Assembly (NCBI RefSeq): GCF_000379805.1
Contig: NZ_KB903576.1
Span: 80,112-124,568 of the forward strand
DNA from: Lewinella cohaerens DSM 23179
GTDB taxonomy: Bacteria; Bacteroidota; Bacteroidia; Chitinophagales; Saprospiraceae
DNA: 44,457 bases
Direction: 5' to 3'
The notes beneath the pieces were generated by a model. That model worked only from the letters and a program-made list of their open reading frames with translations, was not told where the DNA came from and made no database searches. Positions 1 through 9,337 of the stretch are shown here, piece after piece. Position numbers and translations under genes: made by a program. Each line of letters opens with the position of its first letter. Position 1 is the first letter of the stretch.

Positions 1-3000
1 CATCACAAGTATTATCGTCAGGACAACTGGTATCTGTTACGTTTGAGAAACTCACCTCAATCATTGGAGGATCTTCTACTGTGATCACAAATTGTTCACT
101 GCTACAACCGTTTGCATCGAAAATTACCAAGGTATAATCATCCGCAACCAATGAGGTAATTGGGTTGTTGGTGGTAGGCATACCCAAATGCGCCCAACTG
201 TAGGAGTAAGGCGGTGTTCCTCCGCTGGCAAAAACAGAAATTTGACCATTGGCATCACCAGGACAAACGGGGCGTCGAACTTGTACAGAATCTAATAAAA
301 TAGGGTCTGGGGAAGTGACCAGGGCGGTATCAATGGTCACACAAGCATTGTCAGCCGTAATGGTTACAATATATTCACCAGGAGACAGGTTGCCAATAGC
401 AGGTCCCATTTGGCCTGTATTCCACACAATCGACTGAATGGCTGTCCCCGGAGCAGGAGTAACCTGAACAATGAGGTTTCCGTCTTGATCGTCGGCACAA
501 GTGACAGAATTATCAAGTAAGCTGGTAATGATAGGAGGGTCTGGAGCAGAAACCATCTGGCTTATTTGTGTAGTACACAAATTTGCATCCGTCACATCAA
601 TCGTATAATTGCCCGCCGGGAGGTTCGTTGCAACGGAATCCGTCAGCATAGCATCATGCGACCAGCTATAGGTATAAGGTGCAGTACCTCCACTAACTCC
701 CAACGTTATACTACCGTCATTTCCTACGATACAGGTTTCGTTGGTGAAATTAAGAACTTGTGCATCCAGGGCCAACGGTTCGGTAACCGTAAATGTATCA
801 ATCACCTGACAACCAGCAGCACTAGCGTCGGTCATCGTCACAGCGTAGGCACCTGCGCCCAATCCGGTAATTTCACTTGTTGTGGGCGTATTACTTGCCG
901 CAGGTGCATTCATACTCCATACAAAAGAGTAAGGGGTATCTGCAGGAGCGCCAGTAGTATTACCACTTACTAGAATTGAGCCAGTAACGTCGCCATTACA
1001 CTGTACATCCGTTACATTTTCGTTTAATGACAATACTTTAACAGCACCAACAGTATAGCATTCTTCTGTAAAGCAACCATTATCATCGGTTACAGTTACA
1101 CAGTATTGCCCGGGGTTTAGGTTGATGATAGTCGTTGTCGAAGCTTGAATATTGAGCCCCGTGCTCCAGTTGAAGGTATAGTTGCCGCTAGCGGTAGTAC
1201 CTCCGGAGGCTGAAATCGTAATTTCACCATCTTGTCCACCGGTACAACTGGCATCAGTGATAAAGGTATTGGCATCTAGTACACGTAGTGCAGGCGGCTG
1301 ACCAAGAGGAATCAACGCAATTTCTTGACAACCTGCAGGGTCGGTGATAGTGATTCCATAAGAACCGGCTCTGATATTGTCAATGTAGAAGGTGTTTCCA
1401 GGGTTGGTTACCCCGTTGGGGACACTCCAGTTAAAGGTGTATTCTGGTCCTGGGTTAGTAATAGGAAGACCGTCTGAAGTAGGTAGAAAGGCTAGCGAAC
1501 CATCGCTTAAACCAAAGCAAGTAGGAACAGTATCTCTAATGGTAATTCCTAATACCGGGCCAGCAACGACCTCAATCGTATCCACCACCATTTGACTAGG
1601 GACAGTAGCATCTGTAATGGTTACTTGGTAATTGCCTGCAGCAAGGTTACTAACGGTCGCAAAACTACCATCAGTAGGGATGACAACAGGAGCACTGTTA
1701 GGGCCACTAATAGGTACGGTATTCCAAGTAAATTGGTAAGGCGCAAGCCCTTGGTCTACGGTAACAGTGAAACTACCATCATCAAAGGAAGGACAGGTAA
1801 GACTATCTTGTGTTAATAAAACAAAGAATGGATTGTCAGTTACCAGAGCTTTACCATTATCAGGTATCAATTGAATAGTCTGACTATTATTGTCAATGAC
1901 TTCAAATGCTACAGGATTCTCAGTGATGTCTAATGCGGAACAATCTCCTAACTGGCCGATAACATCAAAGCATATTTCGAAAAATATAGCATCATCCGGG
2001 AGCGTGACACCAGCAAAAGTATTATCTGACCACGAAAAAGTCATTACTCCTGGAGCAATAGCATTAGGGGCGGGGAAGTTTTGCCACCCAAAATTACCAG
2101 CGTTCAAGTCAGGAACCATTGGGTTGAAGCCCTGTACACCAGAAATACTCAGGATGGTAGGATCCCAGTTTACAGAAAACTGTGCCGAGATGAGGTCAAC
2201 GAAGTTGCCTACTGTCAAGGGCACACATTCATTGGTGCCAGGAAGTAGGTTGGTGAGGGGAAGCCCAAAGCTTACCGCATCACAAGCGGCTATGGCTGGA
2301 GTGATAGCTGAGCCACCACAACTTTTTCCATCTTCTACTTCAATGACATAGGTGCCAGGCCCTGGTACGGTAAAGCTAACCAAGTCATCGTGATCAAATG
2401 GTCCGCCAATGATAGAACCTGTTACGGAAGGATCATCCTGACGGTAAACGATAATACTTGGATAATCAGAGTTGTCTAGCTCGGATAGACCACCCTGAAC
2501 CCGGAAGGTTCCTTGACAGCCCGCAAGCGATAGTTCGCTGATTGTTATTTCGTTGAGGTAAGCAACAGCAAATGATTGATCTGAACGTAAATTAACACAA
2601 TCACCCACCGGAGTACCTTCGTATTCAGCTAAAGAACCGAGGAATAAAGCGTCGAAAGTTATGGGCGCAAAGTGATAAATCGCTGGATCACCTCCATTGA
2701 AGGTAGTTTGCAGGTTACCATCATTGAAGAAAGGCACATCGCCACTCAATGTATTCCCGGTATAGACGTAGAAACCGTAGGTCGCATTTCCATCATCTAA
2801 GGTACAAGGATCATTTTTGATGGCAGCAGTATCCGGCCCCGTAGTCGTGGGTAGACAATTGAAAAAGGCATAGCCGATACCTCCTGGTGTAAGCATGTTG
2901 GGATCACCACTGAGGTCTTGATCATCGCTGTGATCAATGAATAGGGTATCTCCTAAACACAGGAAAATGGTATCAGGCGTAATATCATTGGTCTGACCAA

Positions 3001-3160
3001 TGAGAGGCCCAAAAGAATTAATAGTACCGGCATCGGAGGTACACATTCGGGCTTCTCCGACGGGTAAAGTCCTGGTAAGTACTACTTGATCGGGAGTTTG
3101 TGCCTGTACCGTTAGTACGGCAAAAATAAGGATGACTAAACTAGTAAGGATCCTGTTCAT
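1..3160 (-). CDS. Giant secreted repeat protein, cohesin-like domain plus SprB-type repeats (3' end outside window)
   Basis: The reading frame is open from an ATG at 3160 to the window edge, so at least 1053 residues are visible and the C-terminus is missing. The first ~21 residues form a signal peptide ending VQAQ. Residues ~280-400 read as a cohesin-like domain (VPLTVGNF, then QFSVNWDP, ILSISGVQGF, MTFSWSD). From about residue 450 there are at least seven imperfect repeats of 75-95 residues. Each has a Cys near its start, then DG.I/S.V, GGT.PY.Y.WS, a G.Y.VT.TD segment and often a GC ending, which is the SprB/PKD-like adhesin pattern. Such proteins in Bacteroidota are usually T9SS cargo with a C-terminal sorting or gliding-motility domain; that end cannot be seen here. 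A role as a surface adhesin or extracellular scaffold is inferred. Confidence 0.85.
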   Translation of the reverse strand, partial: MNRILTSLVILIFAVLTVQAQTPDQVVLTRTLPVGEARMCTSDAGTINSFGPLIGQTNDITPDTIFLCLGDTLFIDHSDDQDLSGDPNMLTPGGIGYAFFNCLPTTTGPDTAAIKNDPCTLDDGNATYGFYVYTGNTLSGDVPFFNDGNLQTTFNGGDPAIYHFAPITFDALFLGSLAEYEGTPVGDCVNLRSDQSFAVAYLNEITISELSLAGCQGTFRVQGGLSELDNSDYPSIIVYRQDDPSVTGSIIGGPFDHDDLVSFTVPGPGTYVIEVEDGKSCGGSAITPAIAACDAVSFGLPLTNLLPGTNECVPLTVGNFVDLISAQFSVNWDPTILSISGVQGFNPMVPDLNAGNFGWQNFPAPNAIAPGVMTFSWSDNTFAGVTLPDDAIFFEICFDVIGQLGDCSALDITENPVAFEVIDNNSQTIQLIPDNGKALVTDNPFFVLLTQDSLTCPSFDDGSFTVTVDQGLAPYQFTWNTVPISGPNSAPVVIPTDGSFATVSNLAAGNYQVTITDATVPSQMVVDTIEVVAGPVLGITIRDTVPTCFGLSDGSLAFLPTSDGLPITNPGPEYTFNWSVPNGVTNPGNTFYIDNIRAGSYGITITDPAGCQEIALIPLGQPPALRVLDANTFITDASCTGGQDGEITISASGGTTASGNYTFNWSTGLNIQASTTTIINLNPGQYCVTVTDDNGCFTEECYTVGAVKVLSLNENVTDVQCNGDVTGSILVSGNTTGAPADTPYSFVWSMNAPAASNTPTTSEITGLGAGAYAVTMTDASAAGCQVIDTFTVTEPLALDAQVLNFTNETCIVGNDGSITLGVSGGTAPYTYSWSHDAMLTDSVATNLPAGNYTIDVTDANLCTTQISQMVSAPDPPIITSLLDNSVTCADDQDGNLIVQVTPAPGTAIQSIVWNTGQMGPAIGNLSPGEYIVTITADNACVTIDTALVTSPDPILLDSVQVRRPVCPGDANGQISVFASGGTPPYSYSWAHLGMPTTNNPITSLVADDYTLVIFDANGCSSEQFVITVEDPPMIEVSFSNVTDTSCPDDNTCD

Positions 3161-3266
3161 GGTTCCGTTTTGAATTTTTTCTTTGCAGATGGCTGCCAGA
3201 GGTAAAAAAGAGATAAATGTGACGAAGTATCTCTGCTCAACAGATACGGTTTGTTTGGCTTATGCT

Positions 3267-3301
3267 GCCCGAAAAAGCCGTAATTAGGGCTTATGGCGGG
3301 C
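3267..3301. other. Hairpin upstream of the giant adhesin gene
   Basis: GCCCG at 3267-3271 pairs with CGGGC at 3297-3301, and inside it AAGCC pairs with GGCTT around a GTAATTAG loop. It lies about 110 bp upstream of the adhesin start codon. It could be a leader RNA structure, an operator or a decayed palindromic repeat; nothing visible decides between these. Confidence 0.25.
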
Positions 3302-3392
3302 ATATGACAAGTTCCAAACGTCTTACACGGCCGCAAAATTACAATCTCTTGGGGCAATATTTGTGTTAAAGTTGAAAAGTAGGGCTTAAGAT

Positions 3393-4274
3393 TTATTTAT
3401 TTGATAGCAGAACGACCTCTCCTTCGCGATCATTACGTTGCAAAAAGTGTAAAAATTGATGTGCTTTACCGGTTGTGGTGAAGTCTCCAAGTACCAAATA
3501 GAACTGTCCTTGCCCATTGGGTTTTAGCTCTGTACTTTGTTCATATTTTCGTTCCAGTTCTCCAACGAGCCTAATAGCAGTAGGGTAATCAACGAGTACA
3601 TTTTTTAATTGTACACCGTAGCTCATACCTGAACGTGGCGCGAAATTTGTTTGTATGGCGGCGATAGGTTCGCCACTCAATACCAATAATGGAGGAGCTT
3701 GGTTCTCTGATGTTGAAGAAGTGTTGCTTAGCATTGGTGCGTTATCTTCTTCTTCTGGAATCAGGGCAGGCCTGCTGAATGCAATTGTTGGCTGGGGAGC
3801 ATCCATAGCCATTTTGTCATTGATCAATGGAAGGGTTGCACTGATATGATTTGTAGGCTTGTCCAGTTTTTTTAACCACCTTAACAACGGCCGAGCCTCT
3901 ATACTGGCTTCACGTCGGTCAAGTAGTTTACCATTAGGTGAAAAAACAAGAATGGTGGGGATTGCTTCTACTTCAAATTGATGCTGGAGGACTTTAGAAG
4001 CAGCTTGGTTGAGGTCTGCTTTGGCTGTGAGGATATGCGTTCCAAGGTATTCTGATAATTCAGCGTCTTGGAAAGTGTTTTCCTGCATCCATTGGCAAGG
4101 AAGACACCAATCAGCGGAAAAATAGATGATGAATAGCTTGTCTTCGTCTTGAGCCTGTTGCTGTATACGCTCTAAATCTGGCGCTAGCCAATTTACAGGC
4201 ATAGCATGGATGAGCTTGGGCAAAAACAAGAGGGCTAAGCCCAGCAGGGCTTGCTTGTGTGTAGGGATGTTCAT
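3393..4274 (-). CDS. Periplasmic thioredoxin-family protein with SPOR-like C-terminus
   Basis: This 293-residue protein starts at the ATG at 4274. The frame stays open about 60 codons further upstream, but that part is low-complexity and runs into palindromic DNA. Residues 1-24 resemble a signal peptide. Residues ~30-140 are a thioredoxin fold with the redox motif WCLPC (Cys57 and Cys60) and a cis-Pro region (AIPTILVF). After a variable linker, residues ~195-293 look like a SPOR-type domain (SYGVQL near its start, FYLVLGDF and AHQFLHFL later). Known relatives reduce or isomerise disulfides in the periplasm. A SPOR module would target denuded peptidoglycan, so septal or cell-wall placement is inferred. 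It lies downstream of the DUF5916 gene on the same strand but is separated by ~210 bp of hairpin DNA. Confidence 0.75.
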   Translation of the reverse strand: MNIPTHKQALLGLALLFLPKLIHAMPVNWLAPDLERIQQQAQDEDKLFIIYFSADWCLPCQWMQENTFQDAELSEYLGTHILTAKADLNQAASKVLQHQFEVEAIPTILVFSPNGKLLDRREASIEARPLLRWLKKLDKPTNHISATLPLINDKMAMDAPQPTIAFSRPALIPEEEDNAPMLSNTSSTSENQAPPLLVLSGEPIAAIQTNFAPRSGMSYGVQLKNVLVDYPTAIRLVGELERKYEQSTELKPNGQGQFYLVLGDFTTTGKAHQFLHFLQRNDREGEVVLLSNK

Positions 4275-4397
4275 GGAAGGTCGCTTTTGGGATACGAAAG
4301 TTAAGCTTTTATTTTCAAGCTTCCGGGGTTTCAGTAAGGAATTTAGGGAACGGTAGGGTAAGGCAGGGGTTAGGTACTCGCTGGTGCTCGTGGGAGT

Positions 4398-4484
4398 GAT
4401 TCGTTCCGACACCTTGGAACGAATCCTCCCCCCGAGAGCCCGAAGGACGAACACGACCGCTCATCCCGAGGTATCGGGATGAGC
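4398..4484. repeat. Two GC-rich hairpins (REP-like or terminator) after the DUF5916 gene
   Basis: The first hairpin pairs GATTCGTTCC (4398-4407) with GGAACGAATC (4416-4425) and extends with GGGAG/CTCCC through a bulge. The second pairs GCTCATCCCGA (4459-4469) with TCGGGATGAGC (4474-4484) across a GGTA loop. The second begins 4 bp past the DUF5916 stop codon, so it can act as a transcript 3' end, though no T-run follows. The surrounding ~210 bp between genes are otherwise unexplained. Confidence 0.5.
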
Positions 4485-4488
4485 ACCC

Positions 4489-7140
4489 CTACCTCAAAAA
4501 TCTATACGTCGCCTTCACCAGGAATACATTTCGGGCATTGTCACCAAATAAATTTTCTGATAGGCTTCTTGTCAAACCACGGTTGGGGTCGCCAGAGGCA
4601 TTGGCGCCTTGCGACCAAACAAGAAACAACTCTGAGCCCGGTACGTATTCCCAACGCAGCACCAGGTTGGAGCGAAATTGAATAAAGTTAAAGTCGGGAT
4701 TGCCGAAGGAATAATCAAAAGCACGATCATCATTATCATCTACGCTGTATTCTTCGTTTTCACTATCGTAAGTGATCGCTTCAAATAGCGTAAACCGATC
4801 CTCAAAGGTCTTACCTAGTGGAGTAGTGGTAGTCTTATTGAAATCCTGGTAGCGACCCCTGGAAATGAAAGGCTGGCCATAGTACTGTATAGTCAAATCA
4901 GGGGTGATATTATAATTCAGGCGAACGGTAAGGCTTATTGTCTGTTGGTCGACTCGGGCGTTGATGTATCTTTTATCTCCCTCAAATTCTAATTGGGTTA
5001 CGTACTGCTCTTGCCGTTGGTAACGATCAAAGGAAGGACTAATGTTGACGCTCATGGCGTTGGTGGGCTGCAGTTGAATATAGCCGCCATAACTTTGGAC
5101 TCTCACGATATTGTTTTGGCTTAGGCCTTGGAAGGTGTTGAGACCAAACTGCACTTTCTTACGAGAATCGGTATTTAGGTAAGCATTGATCCCAAAACCA
5201 TTGGGCCGACGCAGTAAAGGGCCACCACGCAGTGCATTTTTAGAAATGTCAAGGTTTTCATAAGTAATACCACAACCAGAGGACCAAAAATTGGCCCATT
5301 GCTGATGGGAATTGGTATTTACTGCTCGGTACAGGTTCTTTCCGGAGAAATCCCAACGACTCCAATGGTTATAGTTCCACTGAAAGCGACGGAAGGTATT
5401 GTTGGGCTTGGTCCAGCGGCGTGCTCCCCAGAAGAAATAGTTGAGTTCATCGGTGTTGACGAGAAAACCGATATCATTGAGTTCCAGCTCTGGGGATCGC
5501 CAAGTCATGCCGGTTTCAAAAATCCAATCCCCTCCGTAGTTTGCAATTTTAAAGGTTCCCCCTGTTCCCATCAGGCTGTTGGCCGTAGTATCTATTTCCA
5601 AGTGCTCAGCGTCGGGGCGCTGAAAAAGGTGTTCAAAGGCTTCTTGAGTAGACTGAATGGCTTCGGTGCTGCCGTTGACGCGGCTCCAAAGCATTTTTCC
5701 AGTAAATACCCATTGGTTGTCTTTCCAGCGATGAACAAGGTCTAGCCCTCCGGAATAAGCAGATTCGTGGAGGAAAGCTAATTCCGGATCATTATTCAAA
5801 TCTCGGTTAACCGCGGTTAACATTCCGCCTACCACGGTATTACCCCCTCGGAAGTCTTGCTGAACCCGCCCAACGAAAAAATTGGTGAGGGGCTCAACAA
5901 CCTCTTGGGTACGTTCTCCAAGAATGTCAATGGTCGCCATTTCTCGTTGGGTAATGCTTTCAAGGATACCGATAGATAGCCCATTTTCGGTCTTTCCGCT
6001 AAATTTTGCGGCACCCAAAATGGTCGTGTTATCGGGACGATCAACAAAATAGTTTTCGTCGGGATCAGAATGAATCCTTCTATGCGGGGCTCCACCAATT
6101 CGACGTGAATAGAATAAACCATCACTATTGAAATTCCCTCCTGCCTCGGCTTCCGTAATGGAGTAATTAAAGATGTTACGGTTTTCAATGAAGAAAGGCC
6201 GTCGCTCGCTGAAGAAAATTTGAAAACCATTGAGGTTCAGTGCACCGGGGTCAGCCTCTACTTGGCCAAAATCAGGATTGACGGTAAAGTCAAGCGTCAA
6301 ATCGGAAGTGACACCAATGCGGCCATCAAGGCCCGCAGTTATGCGAGCATCCGATCCCGTAGCGAAGGGGTTACCTTCTTCGGCGGTAAAAGAAGCTCTT
6401 TGCGCAGAGATATAAGGTTGAATCTCTACCTGTCGCTGTTGTTTTATGTCTTTAATGCCATGTAATTCTCCAAAGCGACTTACCCAGCCAGGTTCATTAA
6501 GGCGAATAGGTTGCCAGGTATCTCGCTCTTCTTTTCGAAAATAACGCCGGGTCGATTGAATACCCCAAACGTATTCTTCTGCTTCGCCAAAGCGTAGTTG
6601 ACTAAGAGGGATTTTGATTTCAGCCGTCCAGCCTTCTTCATCTACCTGTGTTTTTGCATGCCAGATGGGGTTCCAGTTGGAGTCCCAGTTATTGCCATCA
6701 TTAGAGATGAACTCGTCACCTTTTACACCAGAAGCAGAAATGGTAAATGAAAAAGCAGACCGCAAATCATGGTAACTATCAATATTGATCTCAATCCAGT
6801 CGCCGGGAAATCCATCCCGCCTCGACATGCGCCGCTCAATTTTATCAGGCTCGTCATCGTAGCAACGGTAAGCGATATAGAGGTTTTTAGCATCGTAGAG
6901 GATCTTTAGTTTAGTCTCCTGTGTTGGCGCTTCACTGTTGTAGGGCTCAAATTGTTGATAGTTACCACTCCATTCGACTTGCTCCCAGCAGGCATCACTG
7001 ATATTACCATCAATTTGGGGAGCATCACTCTTTACTGCTTGTGTAAACAATATCCTTTTGGGGATGGAATCGTTTTGTTGGGCGGTAAGCCCAAAGGAAG
7101 TAGTGGACAGTAGGAGGAAGATCAGAAGGTGAAATTTCAT
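4489..7140 (-). CDS. DUF5916 outer-membrane protein with CBM9-like N-terminal domain
   Basis: This 883-residue protein uses the ATG at 7140, directly before a clear signal peptide (residues 1-21, ending LTAQ). An upstream extension of the frame is Lys/Phe-rich and unlikely to be translated. Residues ~35-230 match the sugar-binding family-9 fold (DGNISDACW, LKILYDAKNLYIAYRCYD, GWTAEIKIP), followed by the DUF5916 region (DFGQVEADP, FFSERRPFFIENR) and a long tail of alternating beta strands that suggests a barrel. Family members are common in Bacteroidota, often near sugar or peptide uptake loci, and have no settled function. Export and outer-membrane location are inferred from the signal peptide and strand pattern. 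Confidence 0.85.
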   Translation of the reverse strand: MKFHLLIFLLLSTTSFGLTAQQNDSIPKRILFTQAVKSDAPQIDGNISDACWEQVEWSGNYQQFEPYNSEAPTQETKLKILYDAKNLYIAYRCYDDEPDKIERRMSRRDGFPGDWIEINIDSYHDLRSAFSFTISASGVKGDEFISNDGNNWDSNWNPIWHAKTQVDEEGWTAEIKIPLSQLRFGEAEEYVWGIQSTRRYFRKEERDTWQPIRLNEPGWVSRFGELHGIKDIKQQRQVEIQPYISAQRASFTAEEGNPFATGSDARITAGLDGRIGVTSDLTLDFTVNPDFGQVEADPGALNLNGFQIFFSERRPFFIENRNIFNYSITEAEAGGNFNSDGLFYSRRIGGAPHRRIHSDPDENYFVDRPDNTTILGAAKFSGKTENGLSIGILESITQREMATIDILGERTQEVVEPLTNFFVGRVQQDFRGGNTVVGGMLTAVNRDLNNDPELAFLHESAYSGGLDLVHRWKDNQWVFTGKMLWSRVNGSTEAIQSTQEAFEHLFQRPDAEHLEIDTTANSLMGTGGTFKIANYGGDWIFETGMTWRSPELELNDIGFLVNTDELNYFFWGARRWTKPNNTFRRFQWNYNHWSRWDFSGKNLYRAVNTNSHQQWANFWSSGCGITYENLDISKNALRGGPLLRRPNGFGINAYLNTDSRKKVQFGLNTFQGLSQNNIVRVQSYGGYIQLQPTNAMSVNISPSFDRYQRQEQYVTQLEFEGDKRYINARVDQQTISLTVRLNYNITPDLTIQYYGQPFISRGRYQDFNKTTTTPLGKTFEDRFTLFEAITYDSENEEYSVDDNDDRAFDYSFGNPDFNFIQFRSNLVLRWEYVPGSELFLVWSQGANASGDPNRGLTRSLSENLFGDNARNVFLVKATYRFLR

Positions 7141-7470
7141 ACTAGTCGGGTGTTTTTGATTAAGGAAAACAGCGGATTTAATCGTCTGAAAATGCGCTTG
7201 GATCAGATTAAAGAACAAAAAACTGTTCCCTTTCCTATTTTTTTGCGTCTTAAAAAAAGACGAGTGGAAAAATGAAAAGTTGCAGTAACGTTTTGTCTTG
7301 AACAGCAATTAACGTTTGTAAAGAATGAGGAAGCGCGAACATAGGATTGATTTTTCTACTTACAATAAGTGTAAACATCCAACTGAAACTCGTGACTCGT
7401 ATCTATTGTCAGGTAATAATTTGGCCAAAGTAGCCGTTTACGTAATATCCCATTGCTCAATACACTTCCT

Positions 7471-8328
7471 ATGAAAAACTATCTCACACCCATTCTAATT
7501 TTGTCATTATCTAGTACGGCAGTATTATCTCAGGTTCGTTATACCGGTGAAGAGTTTCGTGATTATTACGAATGGTTCCATCAATACAGCCAAACGCCGG
7601 ATTTTTATCTAGACGGTGCTCAGTTGATTTCCTTTGTTGAAGATGCCCCTGTAATGAAATCCCCACAGGCGAAAGGCCATGCCATGGGCAAACTAGCGCT
7701 AGGGCAGGTCGTAACAAATCTCGCCATTCCAGTAGAAAAAGCAGTATTTAGTGAACAACACGGTTATCGAGAACAGTGGTTCCTTGTGGAAGCTTGTAGT
7801 GCGGACAGAAATGTGTATACTGGATACATCTGGGGAGGTTATTTAGCTAAAAGTTGGCAATATTTTGACCTTGAAGGGGACGGTAGCAAAGAGCTGATTG
7901 CTTTAGGACTCAGCACAAATGAACGCCAGGCACCGGAGGATATCCGCGCGTCCCTGAAAATCATTGAACAGGGTAAAGAAGTAAAAGCGCTGGAATTAGA
8001 AGGAATTTGTTTGTTCGAGGATTGTGGCGCCAGTAGCTTGTTGAGGATATTTGATTTGAATACCAGTGATCAGACCATCGTTTTTGAGTCGAGTGTTTTT
8101 ACGGCGGGTTGCCTTACGGGGATTGACAAAGCACTAGTAGCTTGGGATGGCCAACAACTTCAACTTATCCATAGAGGAGAGTATACAACGGGGCAAACTT
8201 ACGCCAGTAATCCCTTGTATTTGCGTCAGGCTACACAAACACAAGTCTGTTATTACAAAGATGAGAACCAATCTTATGATCCCGTTTGGAATTGCCGGAC
8301 ACTGGACCAGGCCGTAGCGGTACCATAA
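7471..8328 (+). CDS. Exported protein with SH3-like segment, function unknown
   Basis: This 285-residue protein starts at the ATG at 7471; a TTG six codons earlier is less likely. A signal peptide covers residues 1-20 (ending AVLSQ). Residues ~48-125 have the spacing of a bacterial SH3 domain (APVMKSP, LGQVV, WFLVEA, GYIWGGYLA). A DLEGDG segment follows, as in proteins that report a stored quantity. Four or more Cys in the second half could form disulfides. I recognise no enzyme motif. The CPBP protease gene follows on the same strand after ~80 bp. Confidence 0.6.
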   Translation: MKNYLTPILILSLSSTAVLSQVRYTGEEFRDYYEWFHQYSQTPDFYLDGAQLISFVEDAPVMKSPQAKGHAMGKLALGQVVTNLAIPVEKAVFSEQHGYREQWFLVEACSADRNVYTGYIWGGYLAKSWQYFDLEGDGSKELIALGLSTNERQAPEDIRASLKIIEQGKEVKALELEGICLFEDCGASSLLRIFDLNTSDQTIVFESSVFTAGCLTGIDKALVAWDGQQLQLIHRGEYTTGQTYASNPLYLRQATQTQVCYYKDENQSYDPVWNCRTLDQAVAVP

Positions 8329-8407
8329 ACAACACGATTTTAAATATCTTATATCTTTATGCGGTGAAGCGTTGCTAGATTTAGTGATTCAGCATCAAAA
8401 CCGTGTA

Positions 8408-9337
8408 ATGAACTTATTTCCTTCTCGACAGCTAGCTTGGTGGAAGAAGCTGATCTTCATTGTATTGCAATTGGTTGCCTTTGTAGCTCTTGCGATAGTA
8501 ATAGGACTGTTTTTGGAGCTGATTGGCGAACTGTTACTACCTGGTAGTTGGCTCGATAATGAGTTACCTTTGCTAATATGGGGCTGGACAGTTGTTTTGC
8601 TCAGTGTACTGACGGCTGCTTATGTCCTTACTTATGCTCAATCTAAGCAAGGTTGGTCAGCACTGGGGTTTACGTCAACAGGTTTTAATCTCGGCTTGCT
8701 AACTGGATTATCGGTTGGAGGTGGGATTATTTTTCTATGTTTCTTAATTCTTTTTGTGGGGGGCTGGGTAAAAATCACTAATGTGAGTTTTATCCCAATG
8801 GCTTTTGCAGGTTGGTGTCTCTTTTTCTTGATTCAACCTTTGGCAGAAGAAGTGATTATGCGCTCCTTTCTACAGAATCAGCTTCATCGTTATTTTGGTG
8901 CTTGGCCTGGATTAATCGTAAGTGCCCTGGTCTTTGGTTTACTACACGTAGGCAATAATGCCTTTACCTGGATTGCAGGCCTGGAAATCGTGCTTGGAGG
9001 GCTGCTCATGGGGCAACTCTACCTGTATACCCAAAATATATGGGCACCTTTCGCAATGCATGCTATTTGGAATTTCTTACAAAGTACGGTGTTGGGCTTT
9101 GCTGTGAGTGGAATGGATACTTATCGGGTTTTGGAACTCGAAATTGTTGGTCCTGAATGGTTGACGGGGGGAGATTTTGGTATAGAAGGATCGCTCTTGT
9201 CTGTGTTTTTCATCCTCGTTGCAATTATTTACTTTTGGCCTTCTGCCCAAAATGAGGCTCCGTGGAGTAAGTTGGAAGCGGAGCACGTATCCTTAAATTT
9301 ACCAGAAGAACATATTCATGAAAGCGATTCTGTTTGA
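8408..9337 (+). CDS. CPBP-family intramembrane metalloprotease
   Basis: This 309-residue protein uses the ATG at 8408; a TTG 12 codons upstream is an alternative. It has about seven to eight hydrophobic segments. All CPBP (Abi/Rce1-like) motifs are visible: EEVIMR (EExxxR), FGLLH with its His, and HAIWNF (HxxxN). These residues bind the metal and activate water in the family. Bacterial members cleave or process membrane peptides; the substrate here is unknown. The last 20 bp overlap the start of the quinone oxidoreductase gene, so the two are very likely co-transcribed and translationally coupled. Confidence 0.85.
   Translation: MNLFPSRQLAWWKKLIFIVLQLVAFVALAIVIGLFLELIGELLLPGSWLDNELPLLIWGWTVVLLSVLTAAYVLTYAQSKQGWSALGFTSTGFNLGLLTGLSVGGGIIFLCFLILFVGGWVKITNVSFIPMAFAGWCLFFLIQPLAEEVIMRSFLQNQLHRYFGAWPGLIVSALVFGLLHVGNNAFTWIAGLEIVLGGLLMGQLYLYTQNIWAPFAMHAIWNFLQSTVLGFAVSGMDTYRVLELEIVGPEWLTGGDFGIEGSLLSVFFILVAIIYFWPSAQNEAPWSKLEAEHVSLNLPEEHIHESDSV

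Noticed and set aside
566-2351. Plus-strand open frames opposite the giant adhesin gene
   Set aside because: They are antisense to a continuous minus-strand frame with clear repeat domains and have no recognisable protein character.
3157-3357. Short minus-strand frame upstream of the adhesin gene
   Set aside because: It overlaps the adhesin start region and a hairpin, and lacks any domain or signal peptide.
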